NCBI RefSeq assembly: GCF_014839805.1
Contig: NC_051132.1
Coordinates: forward strand, 4,340,001 to 4,404,000
DNA length: 64,000 nucleotides
Reading direction: 5' to 3'
DNA from: Manduca sexta
Lineage: Eukaryota > Arthropoda > Insecta > Lepidoptera > Sphingidae
Shown here: in pieces, positions 31,501-44,886 of the stretch
How positions within the stretch are numbered: the first letter of the stretch is position 1
Layout of the letters: each line of letters starts with the position of its first letter
Program-made: the position numbers and the translations under genes
The notes under the pieces: model-generated
Databases searched by the model: none
What the model saw: only the letters and a program-made list of their open reading frames with translations
Told to the model about the DNA's origin: nothing

Positions 31501-34500
31501 ATGCCCTTACGAAATTTAATTATTATAAAACTTCGACAGTCGCGTGTCACCTTTATAAAGTCGTGAAGTTCATAAATCGATCGAAATTATAGTGTTTTAA
31601 ACGTAAAATAAAAAAGGGAAGGCGAATTATTTGCATCATGGGGTGATTTATCGCGTCATACTCCGAATAGGTATGAATTAATGCAGTTTTAATTTTGTCT
31701 CATCGATTATGCGTAGCGGTGCCTCAACGATTTATTATAAACACTCTCGGAGGTAATCATGTAAAAAACGATCCGTGTATTGTACGCGAATCCCGGTGCC
31801 TGTAAGGGTGTTGCCACATGCGATGTATAAATTCGTATGACTTTTATCGATAACGATTTAATCGATTTTATTGCAAATTGCATGTGTGATGCATTGTCGA
31901 CGGGTTATTGGTTATTTCGTATTTAAAATCATTGATGACTTTTGGAATATTTTGGTTCTCTAATTTAAATTGTAATGGTAATGTTCCTATGGTATCTAGT
32001 TAAATTTGTATCTCTAGTTTGATAGAAATTATTTATGCCACGGACTACTGTTATTTACATTTTAAACGGTCAATAACAATTTACGGAACGCAATAGGAAG
32101 CAGCTCTGAATCAAATCCAGAATCGAAATATGCCTTACATTGTAAAATTTGCATTCCATTTTAACTGTATTCAACAATTCAACCAATTTCTATTTGTAAT
32201 GAAACGCTTTATCTACAAATTAATTCGCGAAGACAATGTTGTACCCCCGTTTAAGCGCATTGCGTGTATAGAGAAGTGTGAGATTTGGCATGATTAAAGT
32301 TCTCATAGAGATTATTTACTTAATGCAGAAAAATCTAATTGATGTATAATATGTCTCGACCACTGGACTACTACTAGTATCTATTATAATTTAAATATAA
32401 CAAATCTAGCGTTATAATTATCTTTTAAGGGTAAATGATAAAGGTTAGTACTACTAGCACCCACAGTTTTTTGACATTTTCTTTTACATATAAAATCAAT
32501 GACAAGTGTTTTTGAATCAAAATTTCCTTTTCTCGTCTCGAGAAGAGAACACACTTAAAGTTTCCGCGGTATAAGTCCATCACACCAGTGACTACATAAT
32601 AATTTTTCACGTTGCATATATGGCGCGTCCCTTACCCCTTGTTACGGACCACCGGCGCGCCGTCTCGGGACCGCTTTGGGTGGCCATGTAATGACGCCAC
32701 AACGATCTATTATTTCAACAATTCCGCTATACTTTCCTTCCATTGACGCCTTTGCTTTGATGTCTTGAACTAATTTTAAATCGGAAAAGATTTTTCAAAT
32801 TATTTTACAAGGTTTTTCATATTTTTCTACTTACATAGACTCTCCCATTAAAGAAACTACCTTGTACTTCGACTTTGGTCGCCAAGCTAGTGTGCAAAAA
32901 TGTTGTGTTCTAATATTTAAAAAACATTGTATCAAGTAGACTAATGAGGTAATACTTAGTAAGTATTTTGAGATTTAATATTGAACGTCTCGGGACGTTG
33001 CGTGGTGCCGTGGCATACAGTATATTATAATTCATATACCACTGACCTGTGAATTAATTATCTTATCACTCAGATGTATTTAAAACCTATAATAGTATGT
33101 ATTAAGTGGGAGGTCGCTGTGGTCAACAGTTATTACCTATTACAGAAAAAAACTTCATAAAAAAAAATCCATGACAGTTAAGACAGGAAGCTAGCTGAAT
33201 ATTACGAATAATCGCGTGTGCGTGTGCTAATAATATTGTCTGAATAATTGAGTGGAGTGCGGATAGTAAGATTCTTCGTGTGCGGCAAACTATGTGATGC
33301 GGGAATCGCGCCTCCACCGGCCCGGATGTGATGGGAGGTCACGGGGGATAAGTCTCCCTGGTTAACTTTAGGAAGTTAAAGGTTTGATAGCGTTTTCGGT
33401 ATCATCATATTCTTGAACAAGCTTACTATGTCGTTTTGTTTGTTGATTTCTTAAAATATTTTTTCATAACATCATTAAATAATTAAAGTTATATATAAAC
33501 AAAAGTTAGGTATAGTGGGCTGAAAATAACGACATTACGTTGTATAGCACAAAATTGATTACTAGTTACCTATAAGGAATGGAATCGAGTAAATGCATTC
33601 TCAGTAATAAAACGTACCTGACGCCCATAACTTGCTGGAACTAATCCTATCCAATTTGTCGAGGATGAATCTAGTACCACACGTACATGAATTTGAGAAC
33701 ACATTCTCCATGTCTGGCATCAATTTTATTATATGGTAGGTCTTTTTTATGTGCGAATCTATTTTGGGAGGCAAAATAATTATTATCTCTTTCGCTCGTT
33801 GCGCCGAAAATTAAATTGATATTCTAGCAATCACTGGGCTTTGAGGCCTAAAAATGAATATCTCAAGTAGACACCTGTAATGAAGTTTGAAATTAAACTT
33901 CTGAGTAATTTTCATATTATTGTCTATACGTTCCTAATGAACCTACATATTATGTTCTCTTATCGAATGGATGGTTCAACAATAAAAAGGATATTACTAT
34001 TTAAATTTCATTCAAAATTAACATTGAGTAAGTATTTATTATGTAACCAAAAGATTTTTTTAAATCCACAATATTGTGTCCTAAATTAGTCCCCGTGGAG
34101 CAAGCCGGCAATGCCCGATGGATTTGTACAAGTTCTTGAAAATTAAACGTGTTTACTGTTTAATGCGCAATATTTACGTCCTACTGACACGCAATCGTTT
34201 AAAAAGAGTTTAAACAAACAATCTAATGTTTAAGAAATCACCGAAGCGATGGCAAAAATAATCTTTAATAAATTCTTATTTCAATAAATTAAATTGTTTT
34301 GCGAAAAATTATGATTGTTGACAAGTAGACATATCTAAAGATTATTTTAGATATATCACGTATTATGCGAAAAAGTTGTAGGTCGATTTTAATAACCGGC
34401 CGTTTGCCCTAACATCAATCCCCTTTGGGGAGCTAGCCAGGTCAATTCACGTTGGGGAAACTTAAAGTATCTATCGCCTAACCAACACAACCTCCAAGTT

Positions 34501-35840
34501 AGCACCCCATATTAAAAGCTCCCGCTAGATGAAAGAGCCAATCTAAATTATTATGTAAAGTAAGTAATTTTCATAAAACATTATTGTAATATTTATATGT
34601 AGATGTATTAGCTACATGGTCGTTATCCGAAATAAATATTCAATAAATTTGACCTAAGAAAATAATCACAGATTTTGAATTGAATAATTTTTCTGTATTA
34701 CACTTTTTATTACTAAGATTTAATTTTATAATCCAGTAGAAGGCGGTTCTTAACATTCTCAATAGATGGCGTTAGTTCACTATAAAACATGTTGAGGAGT
34801 TAGACATTCAGTATTATGAGTTATTAATAATGCGTAAAGAAAATGTTATAATAGTAATTTTTTATTGACGAATTATGAGAATAATCATAAATGAAGAGAA
34901 ATGAAATCGAATATTTTTATGATATTGTGGGTATGTTTAAATTGTGAAGCCGATAATTTCTTCAATAAGTCGTTTTGTCTTCTTGTAGTTAACATCTATA
35001 TATTCCAATACACAAACATTTCTTCATTCCATTCTACATTTCAACATTCCAATTCACCTCATATCTTGCTAGACCAGCGTGACAGTAAACGATATTATAA
35101 TATGGACGCTATTGGTGAGTGTGGTTAAACATTTAATACCAGTTTGAAATTTTAATCACATATGAGGCTTTAAAGTATGACGATTTAAATGAGTTCTTTT
35201 ATCTAACAATTTATGTAAGTAGTGCTCAGTTAATATATTGCATTCCATAATTGTTAAAGTACGTAATCGTGGATCCTGCAGGGCACGGCAACATAGAGGA
35301 GAGCGAGAAAATACTGTGCTTATCACTTTTAGACATTGTTCTTCAGTGCAATCAGGTACAGGGATACCACAGTGCTACTTGATGGCAGAAATAGACAGAA
35401 TAGAGTAAAATATATACTATGTGTTATTGACTTAGAATTTGGATTCTAAAAAAATATAAATATTCTATGCTAATATTTTAAAATATAAGTATTATGTCCT
35501 CTGACGCCATTGCTCTCTTATATAATGCGTATTTAATGTTAAACTACTTTAAATTAGCATTCCGAATTCTATAACGAAAGTCACAAGCATTCTTCAAACA
35601 AGTTAAAATATAAAGCATAGTTAAAGGCATCTCACGAAGAGTGACCTAATTCAGCGCCACCCGTGAGGTCCCTCATTTAGTGTTGTAATAAAACCTCTTT
35701 TGACATATCCGTGGCAAAATCCCTAACTGATATGACTCTTTACTACATTAAGGTGTTAAGAAAACTGACCGCTAACCATACAACTTTCAACATTGTAGCC
35801 GTCGAATAAGGTCGAAATTTCCGTGCGGGAAGAAACTCGT
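31500..35840. other. gene desert, part 3
   Basis: At 31610-31900 there is an octamer ATTTGCAT and several GATAA/ATCGAT motifs. At 32640-32765 there is a GC-rich islet, then GCTTTGATG (32754-32762), a consensus HMG site for TCF. A 9-bp inverted repeat lies at 34331-34354. No coding frame is supportable. Confidence 0.45.
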
Positions 35841-35849
35841 TTATTAGAC

Positions 35850-35890
35850 TACAAAGGCACCGCTCGCCGCGGCGGCGCCTTTGATGCAGC
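35850..35890. promoter_or_regulatory. candidate TCF/Pangolin site with helper site (1)
   Basis: CCTTTGATG (35878-35886) fits the TCF HMG consensus SCTTTGATS. CGGCGGC (35870-35876) is the reverse of the helper consensus GCCGCCR and sits 1 bp away. A second half-site TACAAAG lies at about 35850. All are inside a GC-rich spot in AT-rich desert. Confidence 0.5.
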
Positions 35891-36835
35891 GGTCTGTAAT
35901 TACATAAGAGCAAGCCCAGAAACGCAACGGTTCGAATATAGCTGCACTGTTCCTAGGATTTACATTTAAAAGTGGTTATTGAAAATGATATATTAGTGTG
36001 CGGGCGGCCTATTTTGTTTCGAGTTTTGAAGTCGATTAGTTGATTCGAAAATATTCAGTAACGGTTGTCAATTGTCATGTTTTAGTTTGGACGAGTAGTT
36101 GATGTTACAACTTTCTTATTACATAATCCAGTACTTTTATATACATACTAATATACACTTAATATTGTTAAATTTAATTAAATATTTTTACTGTTGTAGA
36201 TGTCATGATTGAATATTTTTTGCGAACTAATGAAATGTAACATAACTCGTGTGAAAGAACTCTACATTTAAATATAACTTTTAGAAAGCTCCAGCAGGGT
36301 AAAAATTTTTATTGGATTAATTAAGTATGCTGTCAGTAAACATTATTATGTAGAGACAGTAACTACAGAATATTGTCATTAAAATTTTCCTAGAGTTAAA
36401 ATAACGTTAGGTAGTTTTTTTTTAATTACATGAAATCTTGAAAATGGCGTATAGTCAAAATTTGAACACAATTAAAGACCAATAACAGTAGTGAAGTTTA
36501 TGATAATAGAGTTTCCAATATAACATTAAAATGAACATTGTCTTAGTTTACAAAAATAATTATTACCGTAATAATTATAAAAAACGGTGAAATGTTACTT
36601 TTTATGGTTCATTTCAATATTGCACGCTACAGAAAATACCATAAACAAAAACACTTCAATGAATCACTATCTACTATAGAGAACAGTAACATAAACACAC
36701 AAAACACGCCACCGTGAAAATAGTAAACAGCTCGTAAAGCAAAACCCATACAACTTCCTAAATACATGAATGTTTCGCGAGACGTTTCCGTTCTTAATTA
36801 AAACCATTGTCATTAACGTGTGACGAATTAACTAC

Positions 36836-36925
36836 GGGGGGTGAGTGCGGGGCGTGCGGGGGGCGAGGGGCGCCGCAGCCGCGGGGCGTGGCCTGCGTAC
36901 ATCAAACGCGCCGCCGCCGCTACAC
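36836..36925. promoter_or_regulatory. CpG-rich islet in the desert
   Basis: About 90 bp of very high G+C with many CpG, including two overlapping GCCGCCG sites (36910-36919) next to ACATCAAAC, one base off a TCF core. No initiator or coding frame with ATG was found; it could be an enhancer or a non-coding RNA promoter. Confidence 0.4.
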
Positions 36926-37099
36926 TACACCGGCAACGGTTATTGATGGGTGAAAGAAAGAGGGATAGCGAATGCTTGTGGGTGCGAAAGAGACAGGCGT
37001 TGTGTGTTTGTAGTAGTAATCCGTATGAACGGGTTCATACAGTCGCCGGAATGGCCGCTAGTGATGATCGCCGGCTCTCGATAAAGTTATACTGAGTTT

Positions 37100-40000
37100 A
37101 TATTTGCCAATTCACAAATTATTGGTATCGAAGTTATACATTGTTTTTTCCTAATAAAATAGTTTGTTTTGATTATTTGTTTTTGTTGCTTAAAATAAAC
37201 CTAGTTTTTGAGGAATTCAAAAATATTACCCAAAAAGCCTAAGTTTATGTTAAAAATATTTTTAATATAGACCAGACTTTGCTCACTTATCCATGTGCGT
37301 AAATGAGTTTCCGAGATGATAGTCGCCTGTTGCGCTCAAAAATGATGTGATTTCTATATGTACCCACTCAGTTTCCTTTACGTGATATAATTTTCAAAAT
37401 CAATTTCTACTAGATTGATTACTTCTTATACTACTCTTTTCTTATAATAAATACTATATAATTAATTATTTTCTCCAACTGACAATGAAATAATTACCAT
37501 ATGAGCCTTTTCAAATGAGAGATTAATTTTGACATATTCAATAAAATATTTATAATAATTAAAAAAAACAATCGATACAGAAATTTATTGTGTCGACATT
37601 CGATATCGATTTACACAGCATCCGATGTTTGCGCATCACTAGCGATAAATCTGAGCCGCTAAAGAAGCTTACGTCACTGACGTATTGTTTATAAATCAGA
37701 GACCGCCTCGTGGGACGAGATCTGAAGCCGACAGAGCAATGCAACTAAATTACATACCTCAACAAAATGTATTACTTGTATTAAACAAACAGACATTGAA
37801 CTCGGCCGGGTTTTACGTCAGCGAAAATTGAAACCTGCAGCGATGTATTTTATTTTAAATTAAATTGCAAAAGAAATTAATGGATACGTATCTGTTTCAA
37901 TTGACTGTTGTAATATAGAGCTGCAAAAACATATTTAAGAGGAATTAGATTTTTTATCGTTTTAATTCGATTTACGTTTAAAAATAAATACATGTGTAAT
38001 AGACGCCATGTTTTTTACTGAGACGATCTTGATTGGAATATTGTTCTTCCTGTTGAAATGTTTCTGGCTAGCGACTATGGATATATAAAAAAAAATCGCA
38101 GTCCGACCATAAAGTCCCACACAATACGTTCCTAATTCGATAATTGATAGCTCCCATGCCATTAAATCGAATTATCTATGACATGTTCACTTAGAAGAAG
38201 AAAAGCTAACTGCTCATTAAGCCTCACCGTCCATTTAAGATGAACTGCGGTGGTGTGAAACTGATTTTGAACGGGAGTTCTTTACTAACTGGGAAGTTGT
38301 TAAAATGAAATTTGCTGAATCACGGGCGGCTCTTGATGATTTTAAAGTGGTCAGGCCCGTGCTTTCCCACGATCGCGAATTCGATAATATGTCATAATTT
38401 TCAATGGGAATTAATTCTCATGGTTATTCCTTAAAAGGCTGTACTGATGAGTGCAGTGATATATGCAAGGTCTTAAGAATGCGGTGAGATAAATGTGAAG
38501 AAGGCATAATTTAAATTAATAATTGCAATTTTGGATATATCTCTTTGAAAAGATTTTATAAAAACTGATCACTGGAAGCCTACCGATTCTCTTTTATTCA
38601 ATTATAGATATCAATATTATTTATGATTGATGTAAAAAGTAAAACAGTTTATTACTTCATTTTTTTATAAGTTTTGTTTGACGTAGAGTCAACAGTAAAA
38701 TTTTTGATAATGCTTTTATTCTGGTTTAAATAGTAGGGCGTATAGTTACATCAACTAAACATTACTTTAGGGGCCGTTCAAGTATTAGTACGTTAAGTAT
38801 TATTGTCTAAGTGTTTTAGTATTTTAACTTTCTCAACGCAACCCGACCCCCTTGTCAGCTAAAGTAGGCAAAGGTCTTACCGCTATCTCCAACCCTCTCC
38901 TATGTTTACGAAAGCTTACTTATAATGCGTGTAAAATCTGATCAAATTTATGTGTTAATATTTATTTAGCAAAAAAAATATGTTTATTAAATAAATTTTC
39001 CTGACGTTATTAATATTTAAATCCCCTGTCCCTTATTTCATCGAAAATAAGCAAAGTATAGACCCTCCACCCCTTTTGATGTGTATGTAATACTTGAAGG
39101 TCCCTAAGGATTAGTACGAAAATCTATCAAAATTATCCATACAAGGCATTGTCCGTTTATCTATTCAATGTCTTGGAGCGGCATGTACATCATCTTAGGT
39201 AGCCGGTAGTGGGAAAAATTCCAACGGCTTGTAATCTCCCAGCATTAAATAACTAGGACGTCTCCAATAACATATTATGAGTAATTCGCCGTTCCACGTT
39301 ACTGACGTGTGGATTTGCGAGTCGCTGGCACGTTTATAGTGGGCTTCAAACTTTTGTTGATTTGTGATGATAATTTTCAGATGAGCATTCTAGTTAAATG
39401 CAACGAGTACAAACACGTTATATGGACTGAAATTCCTTTTTAAATCTATTTATTTATAGTAAGTTTACAGTAGAAACGCCGCTGTACTAAAGTAAGCAAC
39501 GCCGAGTAACTAGTAAGTATTTAAACTGCATATTTGTATAGATCTTTGCAGGTCTAATTAACTTTAAAACTATAAATTAGGTACATATTTGGAAAAAAAA
39601 GGGCCCCAAATAATTGTATCAAGTTTGGCCGCGGAATACGTACGACATCTAGTATCTGATCTTTGTATTCAATTCGGTCCATAGTCATACTATAATTTAT
39701 AGCTTTCTAGGTTTTTCTTCCAGTTTTATCTGTATTAAGGTCTTAGTCTATCTAAATTCCACATTTCTTAATACTATAAAGTGACTATAATGTTTTATAG
39801 CTATAGATTTAAACACTCAATACAGTAATACAGAATAAACCCATACATAAGCTCATACCTTAACCTCTAAAGGGGCAGGGAGAGGCGCACCTATTTCACA
39901 TTTTAAAACGCATTTCATAAATACACAATTTAATTGAAAAATTTGTTTAAAGGCCTGCGCACACTTACCGAATATATTATTAGAAACACCACACAGTCGT

Positions 40001-40740
40001 GGTAAAAAGTTGTTTTCATACAATTATTACGGCACTGACATATGACAATAATTATGGGTACTCCGAGCAGATGCTTTTGAGGATTAATGGTAAATAAAGT
40101 ACACTACTTTGCTACAGAAATTTGAAATAAAATTTTAGTTTGTCGAGAGTTAGAGATGAAGATAGTTTTGTGATTTTATTTTAATTTGATCTGTCTTTCG
40201 TTTTTTAATATAGAGTTAATAAAATTTACTGAAGTGGGAACCATGCATGACCTTTAAGATCGTAGAAAAATTTACATTATTCCAATTAGATACATTTTCA
40301 TACCGTGAATACTGTCTTCAAAATAAAATCGCCGTGTGCGCAGCACGTTAACCGTAAAAATCTCAGTTTAAATTTTAATTTAGGCAAGTAAAAGTAAACA
40401 TACTTTCGGTAATGATTTAACTGAATGATATGGAGTGATAATGTAATATTAGCATGTTTTCGTGTTAACGCACCTGTGGTAAATTAAATTTTTTCGTTAA
40501 TTACTTGACAAGACGGAAAATGATTAATTATCGCAAGCAATTAGTTTATTACAACGCTCCAGTTTACGTTAAAGGCGTGACAATAGCCGCACCTGTTAGG
40601 TCATTAATTGAAACCAACGAAATTTCTACCAAAATGCAGTTAAGCAAAGTAAACAATGCTTGGAGCAACCATATCCTACTAATATCACACTTGGAACAAG
40701 TTTAGGGATAGACACAAAAATCGCTGAATGGATTATAAAT
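37100..40740. other. gene desert, part 4
   Basis: AT-rich. A fragment at 39850-39900 (AAAGGGGCAGGGAGAGGCGC) resembles the 3' part of the SINE found at 11340-11625, minus orientation. Nothing else was recognised. Confidence 0.5.
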
Positions 40741-40745
40741 GTATT

Positions 40746-40876
40746 TGATACACTGATAGTTTAAGTACTCTTTTAAAATACAGGTAAATTTTAACAGGAA
40801 AAGTGCACTGAGGGACTTATTTAAGAAAATGACTTCCACACAGGCAGAGCCACAATAAAAACTCGTTTAAGTTGTC
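40746..40876. repeat. dispersed repeat of unknown family, copy 1
   Basis: About 130 bp starting TGATACACTGATAGTTTAAG and containing TTTTAACAGGAAAAGTGCAC and AAAATGACTTCCAC. It is clearly alike to 60122-60255 in the same orientation. No terminal repeats were seen. Confidence 0.75.
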
Positions 40877-41499
40877 AAAATATTTCGCAATTAGAAACAG
40901 AGAATAAAAGTTAGCCATTAATTGTAAATCTCTATGTTATGGTTCTATTATAAAGATGCTAGGTTCATAAATCATTATTTTAGGGCAAACGTTATGGTAT
41001 GATATATTTAAGTATAATAATAGTACGCATATTAATAAAAACATTGCAAATTTTGGTTTAATTTGATACTGGAAAATGGAGTTAAATCCACGTTCACCCT
41101 TTTTTTAGCCGCTGCCCTGCCATGACATCATGTTGTTTTAATATATATACTACAATATATCTACAAGAACCCGCATCAACAAAAACTTAATCAATAGACC
41201 CGTTTAATTACAACATTGATAAGATTAATTTATGCAACGGAGCTAACAAGAAGGCTTTAAAAAATAAAATTAAATAAAAATCCACACTTAACTCATCAAT
41301 CATTCGCAACGAAAACATATTTACATCGGACAGCGTTCGGCCGCTATCAAACCGAGGCAGCGTGTTATTAAATAAATTCAAACAGATAACCATGAATAAT
41401 TAACTAACAAAAGTGCATTTTCCATCCATCCGTCAACCTTTATCAAGGAGAAAAATCGTCTAATTCACACTTTAAAGAACCCAAAGTCACAAAGAGCTC

Positions 41500-41720
41500 A
41501 TTCCGGTGGTCGTATTAATCAAATGGTCGGTAATTATGGCGTGTTTCAAAATGTTTTCGGCCGGGGAGACACAGTTTTGACAGATGTGTAAAGATAAATG
41601 AGCGGTAATTATGGTCGGGCACGCGGTCCGCTCGGATCAAATCCGCACTCCGTCTAATGGTGCACCGTGCAGCGCAACTGTTGCATATTTCATGCTAGTC
41701 GTCATCGATAATTGTTGGAT
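41500..41720. promoter_or_regulatory. candidate enhancer with duplicated homeodomain site
   Basis: The 12-mer CGGTAATTATGG occurs at 41528-41539 and 41603-41614. TAATTA is the core of Antennapedia-type homeodomain sites. The surroundings are GC-richer than the desert. The rest of 40880-43870 shows no gene. Confidence 0.4.
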
Positions 41721-43447
41721 GAGGTCTCGTTAGGCGAGCTGGTTGAGAGAGATTTTTCGGAAGCTAAACTCAAATGCAGATTTACGGTTCGTTCTTACTG
41801 GTGTGTATTTATTGCATCTACCGTTTTCTCCTATAATATTAGATGCATATGTTATAATCCTAAAACATTCAGTTTTTTGCATTAAAAGTCTAACATAATA
41901 TTTTTAGTTATGATCATATCGAGAACTTTACGAAACGCAGTCTAAATAAGTTGTCATTGGACTAACACAACCACAGCAGTTAATCGTTTAGCAGATAAAA
42001 AAGTTTTGTGTAATAATTACTCTGATAAATACACATACTAGAATTTTGACAAAAGTAAATAATAAGAATTTCATACACTTAAATTTTTTTTTAATCATAA
42101 TACAGTAATACGGGAAACACACTTTACACTTATTAGAAATCACTATGATAAATATGATTGTGAAATATCGAGTAATGACAGATTGTCTTCTAGCTGACGA
42201 TACTGTTACACGAGAAACTCCTATGGGACACACAACCATAATCTAGCTCAGATACAGGGTTAGTAATCTGTAATGATAACCGTTAAAACCAGTTAACACA
42301 AAATCCTTTCAGTTTTAATTGATAATATCCCTTGCAGTTACTTATCCTTTAACATAAATCCATGACATAATGCGGCGCTAACTCTTTGATTCTTTGCAGT
42401 GTGAATGACAAGACAATGGCGATACCTTTAATAGCTATTGAGATGGAATAAAATGCGCCAATAATGCTGCTCAATCCTTTATCAATGGCTCTTTTGTGAG
42501 TAAAAAATATAAGGAACACATGCAAAGGGTTGCGCGAATTATGTTGCACAATGGCCCGTTGTTTCGGGAACGTGTAATTTTCTTTTTGCACCTTTTGTGA
42601 ATGAGTCTAAATTGTTGAAATCTGAATGACCTAAGCGACAAAGAATCTAAGACTATTTGAATATAGTGATTTAATTCTTTTTAGGTCTAAAAGTAGACAA
42701 AGGTAACATACGCCTTAGCATCCTCTTTATAGTTCTTAGTCAAATGATCAGATATACCAGAACTGTATGTGCTATAAAATAGTTTAAAAATAAAAGAAAA
42801 ATTTGTTAATGCAAGTGATGACCTGGTTGTCTAGGAATAGGAAGTTAGTTACGACGATTGTTTCCTTTTCAAATTTCTTTCCTAATTCCTCAGTGTTATT
42901 CAGTTTATTTCCTGTAAATGAGATTTCTTGCAATAAAAGCCCTAGTGTATACATTTCCCGGGGTAAAAATTTGTGTATTTGTAATTCTATGATTTGCACA
43001 ATCTGTGTACCTTCAATGGATTTGAGCAGTTTTTGCTTATATCAAACGCAAGAACAGCTGCACAAATTAATTAAATAATATTATGAGAAGTATATTAGAT
43101 ATTTAAAAATTGTTTATAAGTTTATAACCTTTATAACCTTACAGAATTTTTTGCTAAACACTCAGGAAACGTAAAAGGAAACACATTTCCCTTCAATCAT
43201 TAATTATTACACCAATATAATATTTTTTATCACGTGTTTTTGTAACAAATCAATTTAGTTCTTATCGGACCGTTTGGAGCATTTAAAACGTTTATAAAAA
43301 CAATGTGTTATTCTAATTGAAATCGACACCCATTAGCCGTTGGGCTCGGCGAGTGGCGCGACACCGCTCCCACCGTCCAAATGACAACTCACGGTGTACA
43401 CCACACAGCCAACGCGATATATCCTGAAAAATAATGAGAAACACACG

Positions 43448-43480
43448 CTTTGCTAAGCAAAGATTTGTTGCTACAAATCT
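43448..43480. repeat. two overlapping short hairpins
   Basis: CTTTGCT/AGCAAAG (43448-43462, 1-nt centre) overlaps AGATTTGT-TGCT-ACAAATCT (43461-43480, 4-nt loop); both are perfect. Confidence 0.7.
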
Positions 43481-43873
43481 GACGACCACAATGTTCTTTG
43501 ATATGACAAATAAGACATAGAAAATTTTAACTCAGAACTTCGAGACTCAATGTAACAAAAAATCTGCTCGGTTTCTATCTATACGCAGCAAATGTGTTTT
43601 TTCAAGATCGTTTTACAGTTGAAACTATAAATTTGGCATTTATATAAACTTTCCTTTTTTTTTTTAAATTAGTATCCACTTTACAATTGACTTTACATCT
43701 CAGCGTGTAACTTAAAGTCATCAAATTAGTTTAAGCTGTAAAGATAAGGTATTAAGAGAGTAATATGGTTATACTTAAATGTGACAAACTCATATCGATC
43801 CTAATAATATAATTTGTTCCCGTATTGTTTTATTGACGATAATTTATAGCAATCGAATTAAAAATTTAAGGAC

Positions 43874-44180
43874 TAGCTTTTGTTCGTGATTATTTCTATA
43901 TCAAAATCAGTGTTCGGAACTAACAGTAGCCTATAACACTCAATTACATCTTATTAGCGAAAGAACTTTTCAAAATAGAAACAGAATTTCCAGAAATTAC
44001 CTTAATTCAAACTCCCTTCAATTCTTTAGTAGATCTACCTCTAAATCGGTCATGGGAACAAACAGTGCCCTATAAATTATAACACTCAATTACATCTTCT
44101 TATTAGCGAAAGAACTTTTCAAAAGAGAAACAGTATTTCTAGAAATTATCTCCTCGCTTCAAACTTACTTCAATTCTTTA
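43874..44180 (-). mobile_element. degenerate Helitron remnant with internal tandem duplication
   Basis: CTAGCTTTTG at 43874 is the inverted end of a Lep1-like Helitron. Inside, a block containing ATAACACTCAATTACATCTT and TTAGCGAAAGAACTTTTCAA occurs twice, about 43912-44034 and 44050-44180. The two copies differ at several bases. Confidence 0.55.
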
Positions 44181-44440
44181 ATAGCATACATTAACACTGC
44201 CAATTATTCATAAATACATTAAAAATCACTAGAAACGTGTTAAGAACAGCGTTGTGTCGTGTGCCACTACTTGACAGATATGTTAGTGCGCCTGCACAAA
44301 AGCAAGTAATCGCTATTAAACCGAGCTTGTCAATTTATATTGTCTCGTAAGTAATTCCACATTCCCAACTCGATTGTAAGGCGTTATAATGACAGGAGAA
44401 TGACGTATGGATTTGTCGCTTACGGCGTTTGGACGCGCGC

Positions 44441-44494
44441 GCCGCCGGCCACATCAAAGAGGTGGGCTCCTTTGATGTTGCCGCGGTGCCGCCC
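44441..44494. promoter_or_regulatory. candidate paired TCF/Pangolin sites with helper sites (2)
   Basis: Two TCF-like sites face each other: CATCAAAGA (44452-44460) and CCTTTGATG (44469-44477, exact SCTTTGATS). GCCGCCG (44441-44447, exact helper) lies on one side and GCCGCCC (44488-44494, one mismatch) on the other. Confidence 0.5.
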
Positions 44495-44886
44495 TCAGTG
44501 ATGTGGCGCGTCGGCACGCGGTAACGTTGTCGATGTTTTACGATGTCGATGGTTTGGTGATGAGTTAAGCTCAATTTCGTTGTTTCAAATAATTGTAAAT
44601 TAGTAAGTAAAGGTTAGGTTACGTGATGTTTTGTGTGATAGTTTATTCTTTAAGTATAATTGGCATGTGTTTCGATATAATGTTCATAAATTTATTTTGT
44701 AAATGTTATAATAAGAATTATATAATTTTATTTTGTTTTTAATTTATACTTTTAGAAAAAATATATCGTATCAAGGTTTAATTATTTTATGTATTATTAC
44801 ATTTTCATAAAATTAAGTAAAATATGTACTTACACAATAACTTTTTATTGATTTATTTGTGGCTGGTCAAAACCCCACAAGAAGCA

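Noticed and set aside
36841..37095. 84-codon plus-strand frame in the CpG-rich islet
   Set aside because: It has no ATG at its start and its Arg/Gly/Ala content only reflects the GC-rich DNA.
42349..42999. Two adjacent hydrophobic minus-strand frames that might be receptor remnants
   Set aside because: I looked for gustatory/odorant receptor motifs and splice joins and found none; composition alone is not evidence.
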